Assembly: GCF_019175385.1 (NCBI RefSeq)
Contig: NC_083346.1
Location: forward strand, 62,525,821-62,589,820
Direction of reading: 5' to 3'
DNA length: 64,000 nt
Source of the DNA: Lycium barbarum
Taxonomy: Eukaryota; Streptophyta; Magnoliopsida; Solanales; Solanaceae
Shown here: piece by piece, positions 32,719 to 44,627 of the stretch
Layout: each line of letters starts with the position of its first letter
Numbering within the stretch: position 1 is the stretch's first letter
The notes under the pieces: generated by a model
Databases searched by the model: none
What the model was told of the DNA's origin: nothing
Seen by the model: the letters and a program-made list of their open reading frames with translations, nothing else
Program-made: the position numbers and the translations under genes

Positions 32719-34280
32719 ACTGGAAAGCAAATGATGTGAGGTTGATTATTTTAGACAAAGAGATAGGGTAGAAGTACGAGTAAAGATTTTTAAGTAAAGT
32801 TATATCATCGGGATTCACAGTTAGGATGTAAAAAGATATGCTAGGAAGACCTACAACTTTAGACATACGAAAAAGGGAATATGAGTAACTAGAATAGGCC
32901 AAGGGAAATTAGGAGCATATGAGCTTTGCAATTAGAATTTCAAAATGATCGTGAGGTATGAGTCTATCTAGTTGGTCAAAAGAGGGGAGATGTATTAAAG
33001 CTACAGATTCAGGACAAAATCAAATGGCAACGAGATATCTCGTAAGAAAATGTGTTGAAAAGCGATAAAAAGATGATTCACGAGTGGCTACATCGAGTGT
33101 TATGTATACCCTTATGATTGATGTTACGACATGGTAAAAGTATTAATTGTGCTGTATGTCAAAATTGAGGTAGCAAGCGCTATAGAGAGAATCAGGATTG
33201 GGTTGTCTCGAGAATTAAAGTCGGATAGCGGTAACGCGACCAACAATGTAAGAAAGAGCATTAGGAAAAAGAAGGTTATGATATCATGGAGGAGGGAGAA
33301 ACTTCGACAAGGAAAATGTATACCCATTGAGGGTCAAATAATATATAATTGAGGAAAAGGTTAGGACGAAAGCAGGAAAGCAGACGATAGGATCAAATTT
33401 AAATAAATCCACGGGAGATAGAGTAAGGTTGTACGTGACAAAGGATGAATGCGAGGACCCTGGAACTAACCTATACATCCTCATAACCAGAACTAAGAAG
33501 GTTGTAAATAATTGGCATAGGTCCATCCTTGAGAAGAAATAAACTGGTCTTATGAGAGCGATGAGGAAATTTTAACTCCTGAGATTTAACCAGGAGGATG
33601 GATGTGAACCTATGATTGGTACTCCTATTTAAGGGAATAAAGTACCCCAAGAAGAGATTTTCAGTGTCAACAGGGATTCGCACTCGTAACGGAACACTCC
33701 AAAGTGTCCTAACCTAAGATTAAAGGATGACTAATGGAAACAGGTATTTTATAAGTAAAAGAAATTATGAGGACCAAAGGAAGGAGGAGGTTTCAACGAA
33801 ATGGTTAAGGGGAATTATGTAGCCACCGATAACAAGGAGAAGGGTAATGGGTCAGTAGGCTTACCCAAAGGAAAAAAAATGAATGATATTTTAAGACAAT
33901 TGTTGTGTAAAAGATACAAATATGCGATCATGAATATATATATATATATATATCATAAAGGAAGATGAAGACTCGACGAAAGAAGAAAGGAAAGGGCATA
34001 CTTTGTGAGGATTTCATGATAAGAACAAGAATCGATAGAACACTAGAAGGACTATAATGCCTAGCTGTGATGCAAACAAGTAGTTAAGAAATATTACGGG
34101 ATAAAATGAGCTAAGCTAATGAAAGGACGAGTCGTGGGAATGGATGGTGTGGAGTATCAAATTTTAATGGTATAGTATAAACCTAATTCAGAATTGGGAA
34201 CCCAGAGCAAGGAGAATTTCAAGGATGTTAAGAAGATAGTCATGGCGAAAGACTAGGGCTAAAAGAGCGTGGTATAGTCA
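32719..34280 (+). mobile_element. Element B interior resumed, non-coding
   Basis: No coding motif. From about 33960 it is collinear with C interior from 29560. It ends in AGTCA (34276-34280), the left target duplication of E. A TA microsatellite lies near 33935-33952. Assignment to B rests on position and homology. Confidence 0.5.
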
Positions 34281-34645
34281 TGTTATAACCCGTATTTCGT
34301 ACGTTCGGAAAATTCAAGATAATGGGGAGAAGTTAAGAACAAGACTATGTTTCAAGACTTATTTAATATACGAGTTGTTGAAAATATTATTTATGAATAT
34401 TGTTAGTGTGGAAATATTGAGGAAGACCAAGGGCAAAAAGGGAAATTGGCAAAATGGCATTATGTAATTTTTTGGAAAGGCTAGGGGCAAGAAGGTAATT
34501 TCACAAGATTCAAGAAAAGAAAAGAAAAAGAAGAAGAAAATTCTAGAAAAAGGAAAGGAAAAAAAAATTAATTAATTAGTCTTCTTTTAAGAAGACTCTA
34601 GAGAAGAAAAGTCTAGAGAGGGGCATGTGCCCCTCACATGCTTGG

Positions 34646-34708
<63 letters not shown>

Positions 34709-37283
34709 AGCTACCTTCTAAGGGAAGAACAATCAAAAAAAAAAAGAGGGGGCCATTTTCGGCCAAGAGCTATGGAAAACAAGACCAAGATTTGGCCATC
34801 AAAAATATTGTTTCTCCAAGAAAACCTACTAATTGAAGGGTGCTCATTAACATGGAAGCGTTATTGGAAGCGTTAGATTATCCGTTTTCATCCATGGCCA
34901 ACTTTAGGCAAGTTGTGAAGTGAAGAAGAAAGGTAAAAGTTTAATCTTATTTCTCATATGTTATGGGAGTTTTGAACATGTTGGAATATGTAGAAATGAA
35001 TAAAAATTCATGGAAGTGTGTATGTTGATGTGGCCGTGTAGGTGTATGTGTGTAGGAGTGATGAACTTGCTCTATTTAGCATGTTTGGTTGTTGTAGTGT
35101 GTGAAAATGAATGAAAATCATGAAGCTTGTATATGGGTGTGGTGGCCGAATATGGTCTCTTTGTGTGGTTATGAGTGAACAAATTTTAGTTAGTATTTTG
35201 GAGACACCTTAATGTGATTCTTGTGTAATTTTTGTATTTATGGAAATGACATTGTTATGGTGTGGGTTGATTTGGAGGCTAATGTGATTTTAATGTGGTC
35301 CTTTGTGTTGATGAAAATAATGTTGCTAATGTATAGATTGTTGGTGTGGTTTATGAATTTGGAGGAAAAGAAATGTGTTGTTGATATTCCCTTGGACTTG
35401 GAAGGTTTCGGGTTGCCTTATGTTTTGGGTCGGGTTGTGTTGGAAAGTTTTGTGGATTGTTGGAAATGTTATGGAATCATGTTTGAATGGTTTTGGATTG
35501 ATTATATATCTTGATTTGAACGTAATTGGAATGTCGTCGCATATTGCGAAAGAAGGTTGTTGAGGTTAAAGTGCGTTTACATTAATGGCCGAAATATGTT
35601 ATGAATATGTATTCTACTGAGTATTCTGGTATAAGTAATTCCTGTGAGCTTTAATGTCTCTAACTTCCGTATACGATCTCGGATTGCCTTGAAATGTCCG
35701 AAGAGGTTTCGGTACTAAGATGTCCATGACCTTCCTATATGTACATATGATTCTGGGAGTTATATTTGATTTGATCCAAATGATATTCGGAAGAGATTTG
35801 TTTCTGAAGTCCTATTGAATATGTTCCCGTGTCTGTTTACGATTCTGATTCGATTCTGATTTGTTTCTGATATAAGTATGTCTGATATGATCCAGTTTGT
35901 TATACGATTGAGTAACGAGATAAGTATAAAGAGTTTTGTTTCTGAAAGAATTTTGTAGGTCATAATGTTCCTAACCTTCGGAAAAGATCGCAGAATTGCT
36001 CTAAAATGCTTATAGCATGTTCTGTACTTTATACGTTTGTAACTTTCCCATACGACATCGGATTGGCCCGAAACTTGTTTCTGAGCTGTTAGATGTTGGT
36101 AAGTGCACGTTTCTATCGGGTCTTGATTTGTGTGCATATGGTTTCGCACTACTCTGTTCGTGCAAGTTTGATATGTCTATCCACTGAGCCCGGGCCAGGA
36201 CATGTTCTCGTGCGTATTCCACTGCATTGTTCACCGAGTCCCTCTCACTTGCGGGCCGGGACACGTTATATGTATATGATGTTATGATGATATGGAGATG
36301 GTGGCAGGATGGCATATGATGTTTTACTCACCGAGACCCGCAAGGGAGGGCCGGGACACGTTATATGTATCTACCGAGTCCCTCAATAGAGGGCCGGGAC
36401 ACGTTATATGTATACATGATATATTACATTGACATGCATGATTCTATTCACCGAGTCCCTCACGTGAGGGCCGGGACACGCTATGCATACATGATATATG
36501 ATCTACCGAGTCCCTCATTAAAAGGCCGGGACACGTTACATGCATATATGATTTATGATCCTGACATGCATGATCTATGTTTGGAAAGTAAGCGTTTTGG
36601 CAGTCTGTACGTTCTGAGTCCCTTCTGATATATGATATTATCTGTGTTTGGAAAGTAAGCCTTCTGGGTATTCTGTACTTTCAGTATTTCTTCTGACAGG
36701 TGACATCGGTATATGATTTGTGTCTGGAAAGTAAGCATCTTGATATTCTAGTTAACGTACCCAATTTCTTTGTACCGTCTGTTTCGGTTATGGTTCTGTT
36801 TTCTGTGATTCATGCTTTACATACTCAGTACATATTCCGTACTGACCCCCTTTCTTCGGGGGCTGCGTTTCATGCCGCGCAGGTACTCCCAGATGAGTTG
36901 AAGACATTATAGAAGATGCTCCAGCGAAGATGGCAAACTCCAATTGCTCCTGGAGGACTGCCGAGTCAAAAGTATATGTGACATGGTTTCTGGTTAACGT
37001 TAGAGACTTTGCAGACAGCGTCGTGGGTAATGGTTGCCAGTCTGTAAGCGGCTCCATCAGCCGATACGTCATTTTGTGTTATGTAGTAGACTTTATGTGA
37101 TTACAGATTTTTGTTTAATCTTGAACGGTAAGAGGAAAATTTCGACAGCTTAATATGTAATTTACTTGTATTTGATTTTCTGGATCCCAAGGAATTAGGT
37201 GTGTAATCAGAGTCTGCGGGTTCGCTCGGCTCCGTAGGTGGGGTCGAGTGCCCATCACGCCCTAATAAGGTTAGGGTGTGACA
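34281..37283 (+). repeat. Element E LTR 1
   Basis: 3003 bp, TGTTATAACCCG to GGTGTGACA. Compared with LTR 2 and 3 it lacks roughly 640 bp after 35600 (the region with the CTGCC palindrome and the GTATGT site). (TA)n of about 50 bp lies near 34650-34702. Confidence 0.9.
36178..36550 (+). repeat. Hairpin repeat block in E LTR 1
   Basis: Six units of the type ACCGAGTCCCTC...GAGGGCCGGGACACG, each with an internal CCCTC/GAGGG inverted repeat. Copies in LTR 2 and LTR 3 lie at 41621-41990 and 50571-50945. Confidence 0.85.
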
Positions 37284-37286
37284 AAG

Positions 37287-37383
37287 TGGTATCAGAGCGA
37301 GGTCTGTTCGTGGGGTTGTCTTCAAAGTCGTGTCCAGTAGAGTCCTGTTTATGGTGTGAAGCCGACCACATTTATAAACAGGA
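37287..37383 (+). promoter_or_regulatory. E interior 1 primer site and hairpin
   Basis: TGGTATCAGAGC at 37287-37298. TCCTGTTTAT (37343-37352) and ATAAACAGGA (37374-37383) form a perfect 10-bp stem, with TGGT/ACCA continuing it. Confidence 0.85.
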
Positions 37384-37913
37384 GGCTACAGGGCATCTAG
37401 GGATTGTTGACCTTCCTTCTGTCATAGATCGTGCGATAGAGCCAAACTATAGGAAATGAAATTCCTTATGTGAGCCTTACATACGACGGAAAAGGTAAGT
37501 AGCGATATGGATAGTCACCAGGATAAGTATTGACACATTTGATCTGTAAGGTGTCATTGGTATTTGCTGTGTACAGGAGGATAGTATAAGAAAAATAAGG
37601 TCGGATGGAGGATTCAGGAAGTTGACAATTAATTTTACTACAGGTTACTATGTAAAAGTGGTGAGTAAGAAATTCGAACGGACTGATATCGGGGCATCCA
37701 TAAAATAATGGCAACGAAAGTGTATCTGTTATCGGCAGGGGTCTGGGAACCCAGGATGAAAGGTAATTACACAAGAAAGTGAAAGGTGAGCACTGAGGGC
37801 CAAAAAGGGTAAAATGGTAATTGTGAAAGAAAAGGACGTGTTACGAGGGTGTCCCGGGAACTGTAAGGCCTCGATTAGTCTCAAATTATGTAATAAAGGT
37901 CGTGTGTGAAAGT

Positions 37914-38016
37914 GGACGCAAAAATATCTGCATTAAGGCACCGGATCGCAGCAAAGTTTCAAGGTTAAGCGTGCTCAGATGGGAGCAATTTTAGGATGGG
38001 TGACCCCCTGGGAAGT
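37914..38016 (+). ncRNA. 5S rRNA-derived module in E interior 1
   Basis: 103 nt align end to end with the C copy: GGACGCAAAAATATCTGCAT, GCACCGGATC, AAGGTTAAGCGTGCTCAG (box A region) and AGGATGGGTGACCCCCTGGG. The 5' arm is strongly changed while box A and box C are kept. The last ~17 nt of 5S are absent. TTTT at 38029-38032 would end a Pol III transcript at 119 nt, close to 5S length. Whether it is transcribed is unknown. Confidence 0.88.
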
Positions 38017-39096
38017 AATTGGGAAAAATTTTGTAAAGTTAAAATTTACAGGGACGAATGGAAAACTAGAGTAACCTAAGTGAAACAATGGTATATGGGA
38101 TGACCGGAGACCATAAGAAGACGCATAGGACAAGATAGATTAGTCGGTGAAGGGACAAATGGTGTGTCACAACTCGAGAATTAGGATAGGCTTGAATAAC
38201 GTTTGGAACCATTTTGTGGGATAGTTGATAATAATTATGTGTATGTATATGAATATGTATGATGGCTTATTTGTGATGGTATCAGTGGGCACGTGTGCCC
38301 CCAACAACCTATGTTACGGTAAAGGAGGCCTCAATTGAGTAAAGGATACCGAAACCGGAACAGTGGTAAGAAAACAAACGGCGTAAGTATTATAAGATAA
38401 GACACTATTTTCACAATAGATCAAGGACAGAAAGGTCTTAACAGTATGGTATTTGAGAAAGAAGTGAGTAAGTAAATGAGGAGTAAGGAAATCAAGATAT
38501 CGGAAAAAGGTGAGAGACAAGAAAACCTCGGTGGATGGAACCCCTGAAGGGAAATGAAAAGGTGGACAAAACAATGATATAAGTAGGAAGTAAAGGGGGG
38601 GGGGGGGGGGGGGGAACTTGAGCTGAGAAGTTTCGATACGTTATGCATAGAGCTAGAAAGAGAGACGGGGGATGAAAAATAATTAAAGGTAAGGCCACTC
38701 GAAGATCGTGACGTACAAGGAACCCCTAAAAGGGGGGAGGCCATATTAGGCTAACAAGGAATAATGATGAATGAAATGAGCACCAACACATGAAGTCAAA
38801 AACAAGTATATCTGTATCGAAGAACATGAGAGAAGGGACTAAAGAAGAATTGTAGTACGAATCTAAGAGTGTGACTTTTGTTAAGATATGGTCACGAAAC
38901 AGTAACAAAAAAAAAAAAGATGACCTTAGAAAGACAAGGATAATATGTCGGCCCAGCAGATTAGAAAACCGATGACACAGAGTAAGGACCCATATAAGGA
39001 CGAAGAGGTTCGATTATATGGAATGGGCATGGAGAAACGGGCAACTATAAAAGAAACCCCCTCCCGAAGTGCCACGAGGCCCCATAAGGTCAGTTG

Positions 39097-39132
39097 AACA
39101 TTCGAGGGCGAATGTTCCAAAGGGGGGGAGGA
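39097..39132 (+). promoter_or_regulatory. E interior 1 hairpin and polypurine tract
   Basis: AACATTCGAGGGCGAATGTT (39097-39116, 8-bp stem, AGGG loop) then AAAGGGGGGGAGGA to the LTR 2 edge. Confidence 0.85.
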
Positions 39133-39500
39133 TGTTATAACCCGTATTTCGTACGTTCGGAAAATTCAAGATAATGGGGAGAAGTTAAGAACAAGACTAT
39201 GTTTCAAGAATTATTTAATATACGAGTTGTTGAAAATATTATTTATGAATATTGTTAGTGTGGAAATATTGAGGAAGACCAAGGGCAAAAAGGGAAATTG
39301 GCAAAATGGCATTATGTAATTTTGTGGAAAGGCTAGGGGCAAGAAGGTAATTTCACAAGATTCAAGAAAAGAAAAGAAAACGAAGAAGAAAATTCTAGAA
39401 AAAGGAAAGGAAAAAAAATAATTTAATTAATTAGTCTTCTTTTAAGAAGACTCTAGAGAAGAAAAGTCTAGAGAGGGGCATGTGCCCCTCACATGCTTGG

Positions 39501-39563
<63 letters not shown>

Positions 39564-42500
39564 CTACCTTCTAAGGGAAGAACAATCAAAAAAAAAAAAA
39601 AAAAGGGGCCATTTTCGGCCAAGAGTTATGGAAAACAAGACCAAGATTTGGCCATCAAAAAAATTGTTTCTCCCAGCAAACCTACTAATTGAAGGGTGCT
39701 CATTAACATGGAAGCGTTATTGGAAGCGTTAGATTATCCGTTTTCATCCATGGCCAACTTTAGGCAAGTTGTGAAGTGAAGAAGAAAGGTAAATGTTTAA
39801 TCTTATTTCTCATATGTTATGGGAGTTTTGAACATGTTGGAATATGTAGAAATGAATAAAAATTCATGGAAGTGTGTATGTTGATGTGGCCGTGTAGGTG
39901 TATGTGTGTAGGAGTGATGAACTAGCTCTATTTAGCATGTTTGGTTGTTGTAGTGTGTGAAAATGAATGAAAATCATGAAGCTTGTATATAGGTGTGGTG
40001 GCCGAATATGGTCTCTTTGTGTGGTTATGAGTGAACAAATTTTAGTTAGTATTTTGGAGACACCTTAATGTGATTCTTGTGTAATTTTTGTATTTATGGA
40101 AATGACATTGTTATGGTGTGGGTTGATTTGGAGGCTAATGTGATTTAATGTGGTCCTTTGTGTTGATGAAAATAATGTTGAATTTGGAGGAAAAGAAATG
40201 TGTTGTTGATATTCCCTTGGACTTGGAAGGTTTCGGGTTGCCTTATGTTTTGGGTCGGGTTGTGTTGGAAAGTTTTGTGGATTGTTGGAAATGTTATGGA
40301 ATCATGTTTGAATGGTTTTGGATTGATTATATATCTTGATTTGAACGTAATTGGAATGTCGTCGCATATTGCGAAAGAAGGTTGTTGAGGTTAAAGTGTG
40401 TTTACATTAATGGCCGATGTTGTTAGAATGTTTGTTGTCATTGTTGTTGATATTATGGCCGGGTCAAATTCCCGGATTTGTTGTTGTTGATTTGGGGCCG
40501 AGCCGTATTCTCGGGTATGGTACATTTACAGGGGAGATGCTGCCGAAATTCCGACAGAGTATAAGCAGATGTGTTTGAGAGGTTAATGCAAGTATATGAC
40601 CAAGGATCTGAATGAATGGATGAATTCTTTTGAATGAAGACTAACAAGTTGCACAAATGAGCGTAGCCAGTTGGTCGCGGCACAGGTATGTAAGGCTTAC
40701 CCTTTCTTTCTTTTGGCATGTCCTAGAGCCAAGTAAGGTATGATGTGATATGCTGCCTTGGGGTAACTATGTTCGGTGATTCTGAGTCTGATTATGTTTC
40801 TAACTCAGTTCTTGATACGAGTTTATGATTTTTGCTCACCCCTTGATATAAGTATTTTGATACGAGTTTTTGATACAAGCATTTTGAAATAAGTATTCCG
40901 ATATAAATATTTTGATATAAGTAATCTGATGTAAGTATTTTGGTATAAGTATCCGGATAAAGTATTATGATATGAGCCTTCTGAAATAAGTATTCGACAT
41001 AAGCATTCTGAAACAAGATTTCTGATGTAAGTGTTCTATTATAAGTATTCTACTATGAGTATTCTGGTATAAGTAATTCCTGTGAGCTTTAATGTCTCTA
41101 ACTTCCGTATACGATCTCGGATTGCCTTGAAATGTCCGAAGAGGTTTCGGTACTAAGATGTCCATGACCTTCCTATATGTACATATGATTCTGGGAGTTA
41201 TATTTGATTTGATCCAAATGATATTCGGAAGAGATTTGTTTCTGAAGTCCTATTGAATATGTTCCCGAGTCTGTTTACGATTCTGATTCGATTCTGATTT
41301 GTTTCTGATATAAGTATGTCTGATATGATACAGTTTGTTATACGATTGAGTAACGAGATAAGTATAAAGAGTTTTGTTTCTGAAAGAATTTTGTAGGTCA
41401 TAATGTTCCTAACCTTCGGAAAAGATCGCAGAATTGCTCTAAAATGCTTATAGCATGTTCTGTACTTTATATGTTTGTAACTTTCCCATATGACATCGGA
41501 TTGGCCCGAAACTTGTTTCTGAGCTGTCAGATGTTGGTAAGTGCACGTTTCTATCGGGTCTTGATTTGTGTGCATATGGTTTCGCACTACTCTGTTCGTG
41601 CAAGTTTGATATGTCTATCCACTAAGCCCGGGCCAGGACATGTTCTCGTGCGTATTCCACTGCATTGTTCACCGAGTCCCTCTCACTTGCGGGCCGGGAC
41701 ACGTTATATGTATATGATGTTATGATGATATGGAGATGGTGGCTAGGATGGCATATGATGTTTTACTCACCGAGACCTGCAAGGGAGGGCCGGGACACGT
41801 TATATGTATCTACCGAGTCCCTCAATAGAGGGCCGGGACACGTTATATGTATACATGATATATGACATTGACATGCATGATTCTATTCACCGAGTCCCTC
41901 ACGTGAGGGTCGGGACACGCTATGCATACATGATATATGATCTACCGAGTCCCTCATTAAAAGGCCGGGACACGTTACATGCATATATGATTTATGATCC
42001 TGACATGCATGATCTATGTTTGGAAAGTAAGCGTTTTGGCAGTCTGTACGTTCTGAGTCCCTTCTGATATATGATATTATCTGTGTTTGGAAAGTAAGCC
42101 TTCTGGGTATTCTGTACTTTCAGTATTTCTTCTGACAGGTGACATCGGTATATGATTTGTGTCTGGAAAGTAAGCATCTTGATATTCTAGTTAACGTACC
42201 CAATTTCTTTGTACCGTCTGTTTCGGTTATGGTTCTGTTTTCTGTGATTCATGCTTTACATACTCAGTACATATTCCGTATTGACCCCCTTTCTTCGGGG
42301 GCTGCGTTTCATGCCGCGCAGGTACTCCCAGATGAGTTGAAGACATTATAGAAGATGCTCCAGCGAAGATGGCAAACTCCAATTGCTCCTGGAGGACTGC
42401 CGAGTCAAAAGTATATGTGATATGGTTTCTGGTTAACGTTAGAGACTTTGCAGACAGCGTCGTGGGTAATGGTTGCCAGTCTGTAAGCGGCTCCATCAGC

Positions 42501-42721
42501 CGATACGTCATTTTGTGTTATGTAGTAGACTTTATGTGATTACAGATTTTTGTTTAATCTTGAACGGTAAGAGGAAAATTTCGACAGCTTAATATGTAAT
42601 TTACTTGTATTTGATTTTTTGGATCCCAAGGAATTAGGTGTGTAATCATAGTCTGCGGGTTTGCTCGGCTCCGTAGGTGGGGTCGGTGCCCATCACGCCC
42701 TAATAAGGTTAGGGTGTGACA
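39133..42721 (+). repeat. Element E LTR 2 (shared middle LTR)
   Basis: 3589 bp. It serves as 3' LTR for interior 1 and 5' LTR for interior 2. It lacks about 31 bp near 40180 that LTR 1 and 3 have. (TA)n near 39505-39560. The candidate branch site reads TTGAC instead of CTGAC. Confidence 0.9.
40686..42321 (+). other. Candidate LTR-embedded intron, E LTR 2
   Basis: CACAG|GTATGT at 40685/40686 and GCGCAG|GT at 42321/42322, 1636 nt. LTR 1 has lost the donor side. Confidence 0.4.
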
Positions 42722-42724
42722 AAG

Positions 42725-42799
42725 TGGTATCAGAACGAGGTCTGTCCGTGGGGTTGTCTTCAAAGTCGTGTCCAGTAGAGTCCTGTTTATGGTGTGAAG
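42725..42799 (+). promoter_or_regulatory. E interior 2 primer site and hairpin
   Basis: TGGTATCAGAAC at 42725-42736 carries one G to A change from the usual site. TCCTGTTTAT (42781-42790) pairs with ATAAATAGGA just downstream, a C to T change giving a tolerated G-U pair. Confidence 0.8.
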
Positions 42800-44627
42800 C
42801 CGGCCACATTTATAAATAGGAGGCTACAGGGCATCTAGGGATTGTTGACCTTCCTTCTGTCATAGATCGTGCGATAGAGCCAAACTATAGGAAATGAAAT
42901 TCCTTATGTGAGCCTTACATACGACGGAAAAGGTAAGTAGCGATATGGAAAGTCACCAGGATAAGTATTGACGCATTTGATCTGTTATTTGGAATTGGCA
43001 GTTCCGGATGGCCAGAATGTGGTATAGCTGTATGTTCTGTAAGGTGTCATTGGTATTTGCTGTGTACAAGAGGATAGTATAAGAAAAACAAGGTCGGATG
43101 GAGGATTCAGGAAGTTGACAATTAATTTTACTACAGGTTACTATGTAAAAGTGGTGAGTAAGAAATTCGAACGGACTGATATCGGGGCATCCATAAAATA
43201 ATGGCAACGAAAGTGTATCTGTTATCGGCAGGGGTCTGGGAACCCAGGATGAAAGGTAATTACACAAGAAAGTGAAAGGTGAGCACTTGTTATATCCCGT
43301 ATTTTTGAACGTCAGATTATTAACTGAGGTGGGGCCCACACGTCAATATTTTTTTGGGACACGTGACAAGTTATATGAATCGCATATGTAAAGTAAAACA
43401 CAACTTGTGAAGGGCCTTGGGGCCAAATCAAAGTGGAAGCCCTCCAAACGAATTTTTTTAAGAAAACGTTTTCGGATGACCTGACTTGGAGGGGCAAAAA
43501 CGGCATTATAAGTCTGGCATTTTGGAAAACACCCAGAAATAAAAGTTGTAGATAATTGAAATAGCTTTCCAACGGTAGGTCGTGGGCCTATAGGTGACAT
43601 CGGGATAAGGAGATATGAACATTTTAAGGCGGAAAGGTCAAGCTGGGCAGTGAAATGGGCCCAACCCGATTCCAATCCGGGTCAGGCCCATTTCCTTGTT
43701 ATTTAAGGGAGGTTTCAGCCTCCTCCTCCACATTTTCAGATCAGAAAAGATCCAGAAAATTCTATAGAGAGAGAGGGAGGAAAGACTTAGAGAGATAAAT
43801 AAAGTTTGATCAAAATCTGAGCCCCGAATCCCGAAGCCCATGAAGAGAAAAGTGTTCTACATCGCGTTGCCTTCGATTTGAGCTAAAAATCAACTAAAAA
43901 TAAGAGGGTGGACGTGGTAGCTGTGCACTTAAGGTATGATTAAGGCTCTTTTTCATTGCCAACAAGTTTATTTAAAGTTTCAACGGAATAGAACGGGAAA
44001 ATAGCGATATAAATTCGTCCGTTGGCATTGAAATTGATTGTAGAAGATTATGTCATTTTAATATGATTTTATGATATTATGGAAATGAAGTTGTTAAGAT
44101 GTGAATTATGATTATGGTTGATGAAATTGGAAGGTGGAAATATGTTATGAATATGTATGTTGAAGATTTGAAGTTTTGGATGGATTATGGTTTGGTGGAA
44201 AATTTGTATATTTTGTATATCATGTGAATATTGTATAGAAATGATATGAAATACTTCCAAATCACATTGTAATGGTCTTGATTAATGATGAATATGGAAA
44301 TGTTGATACTAGTTTGGGTTTGTGAAGTTGAAGTGGAAGTTGTTGGACCATGTGGAAAACAAGGCTAGTTATGCCATACTATGTGTTTTGTAATGCTTGT
44401 TGTTGTTAGTGATGTTGTTGTTGGGTTGCTGTATTGATATATTAAGCCGAGCTAAGTCTCGGGGATGTCATATATATAGGGGAAATGCTGCCGAAATTTC
44501 GGTAGGCAATTATGTGATTAAGCTTAGATTCTCGAAAAGCTTGAAATTGACAATTGGTAAACATGACCATTTGTAGATTCTGGACGAAATTGGAATTGAA
44601 GCCAAGCGAGCGTAAGGCGCAATCGAG

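Larger units (their letters stand above)
37284..39132 (+). mobile_element. Element E interior 1
   Basis: 1849 bp, non-coding. It lacks about 51 bp present in interior 2 (after 37548), with TCTGT at the junction. A G run of about 18-19 lies near 38597. It holds the 5S-derived module and ends in hairpin 39097-39116 and polypurine tract 39119-39132. Confidence 0.85.

Noticed and set aside
35221..35514. 97-codon open frame in E LTR 1, repeated at 49011-49304
   Set aside because: It lies in an LTR leader, is broken by a deletion in LTR 2, has a Leu/Val/Trp-rich composition and resembles no known family. The match between copies is explained by LTR duplication.
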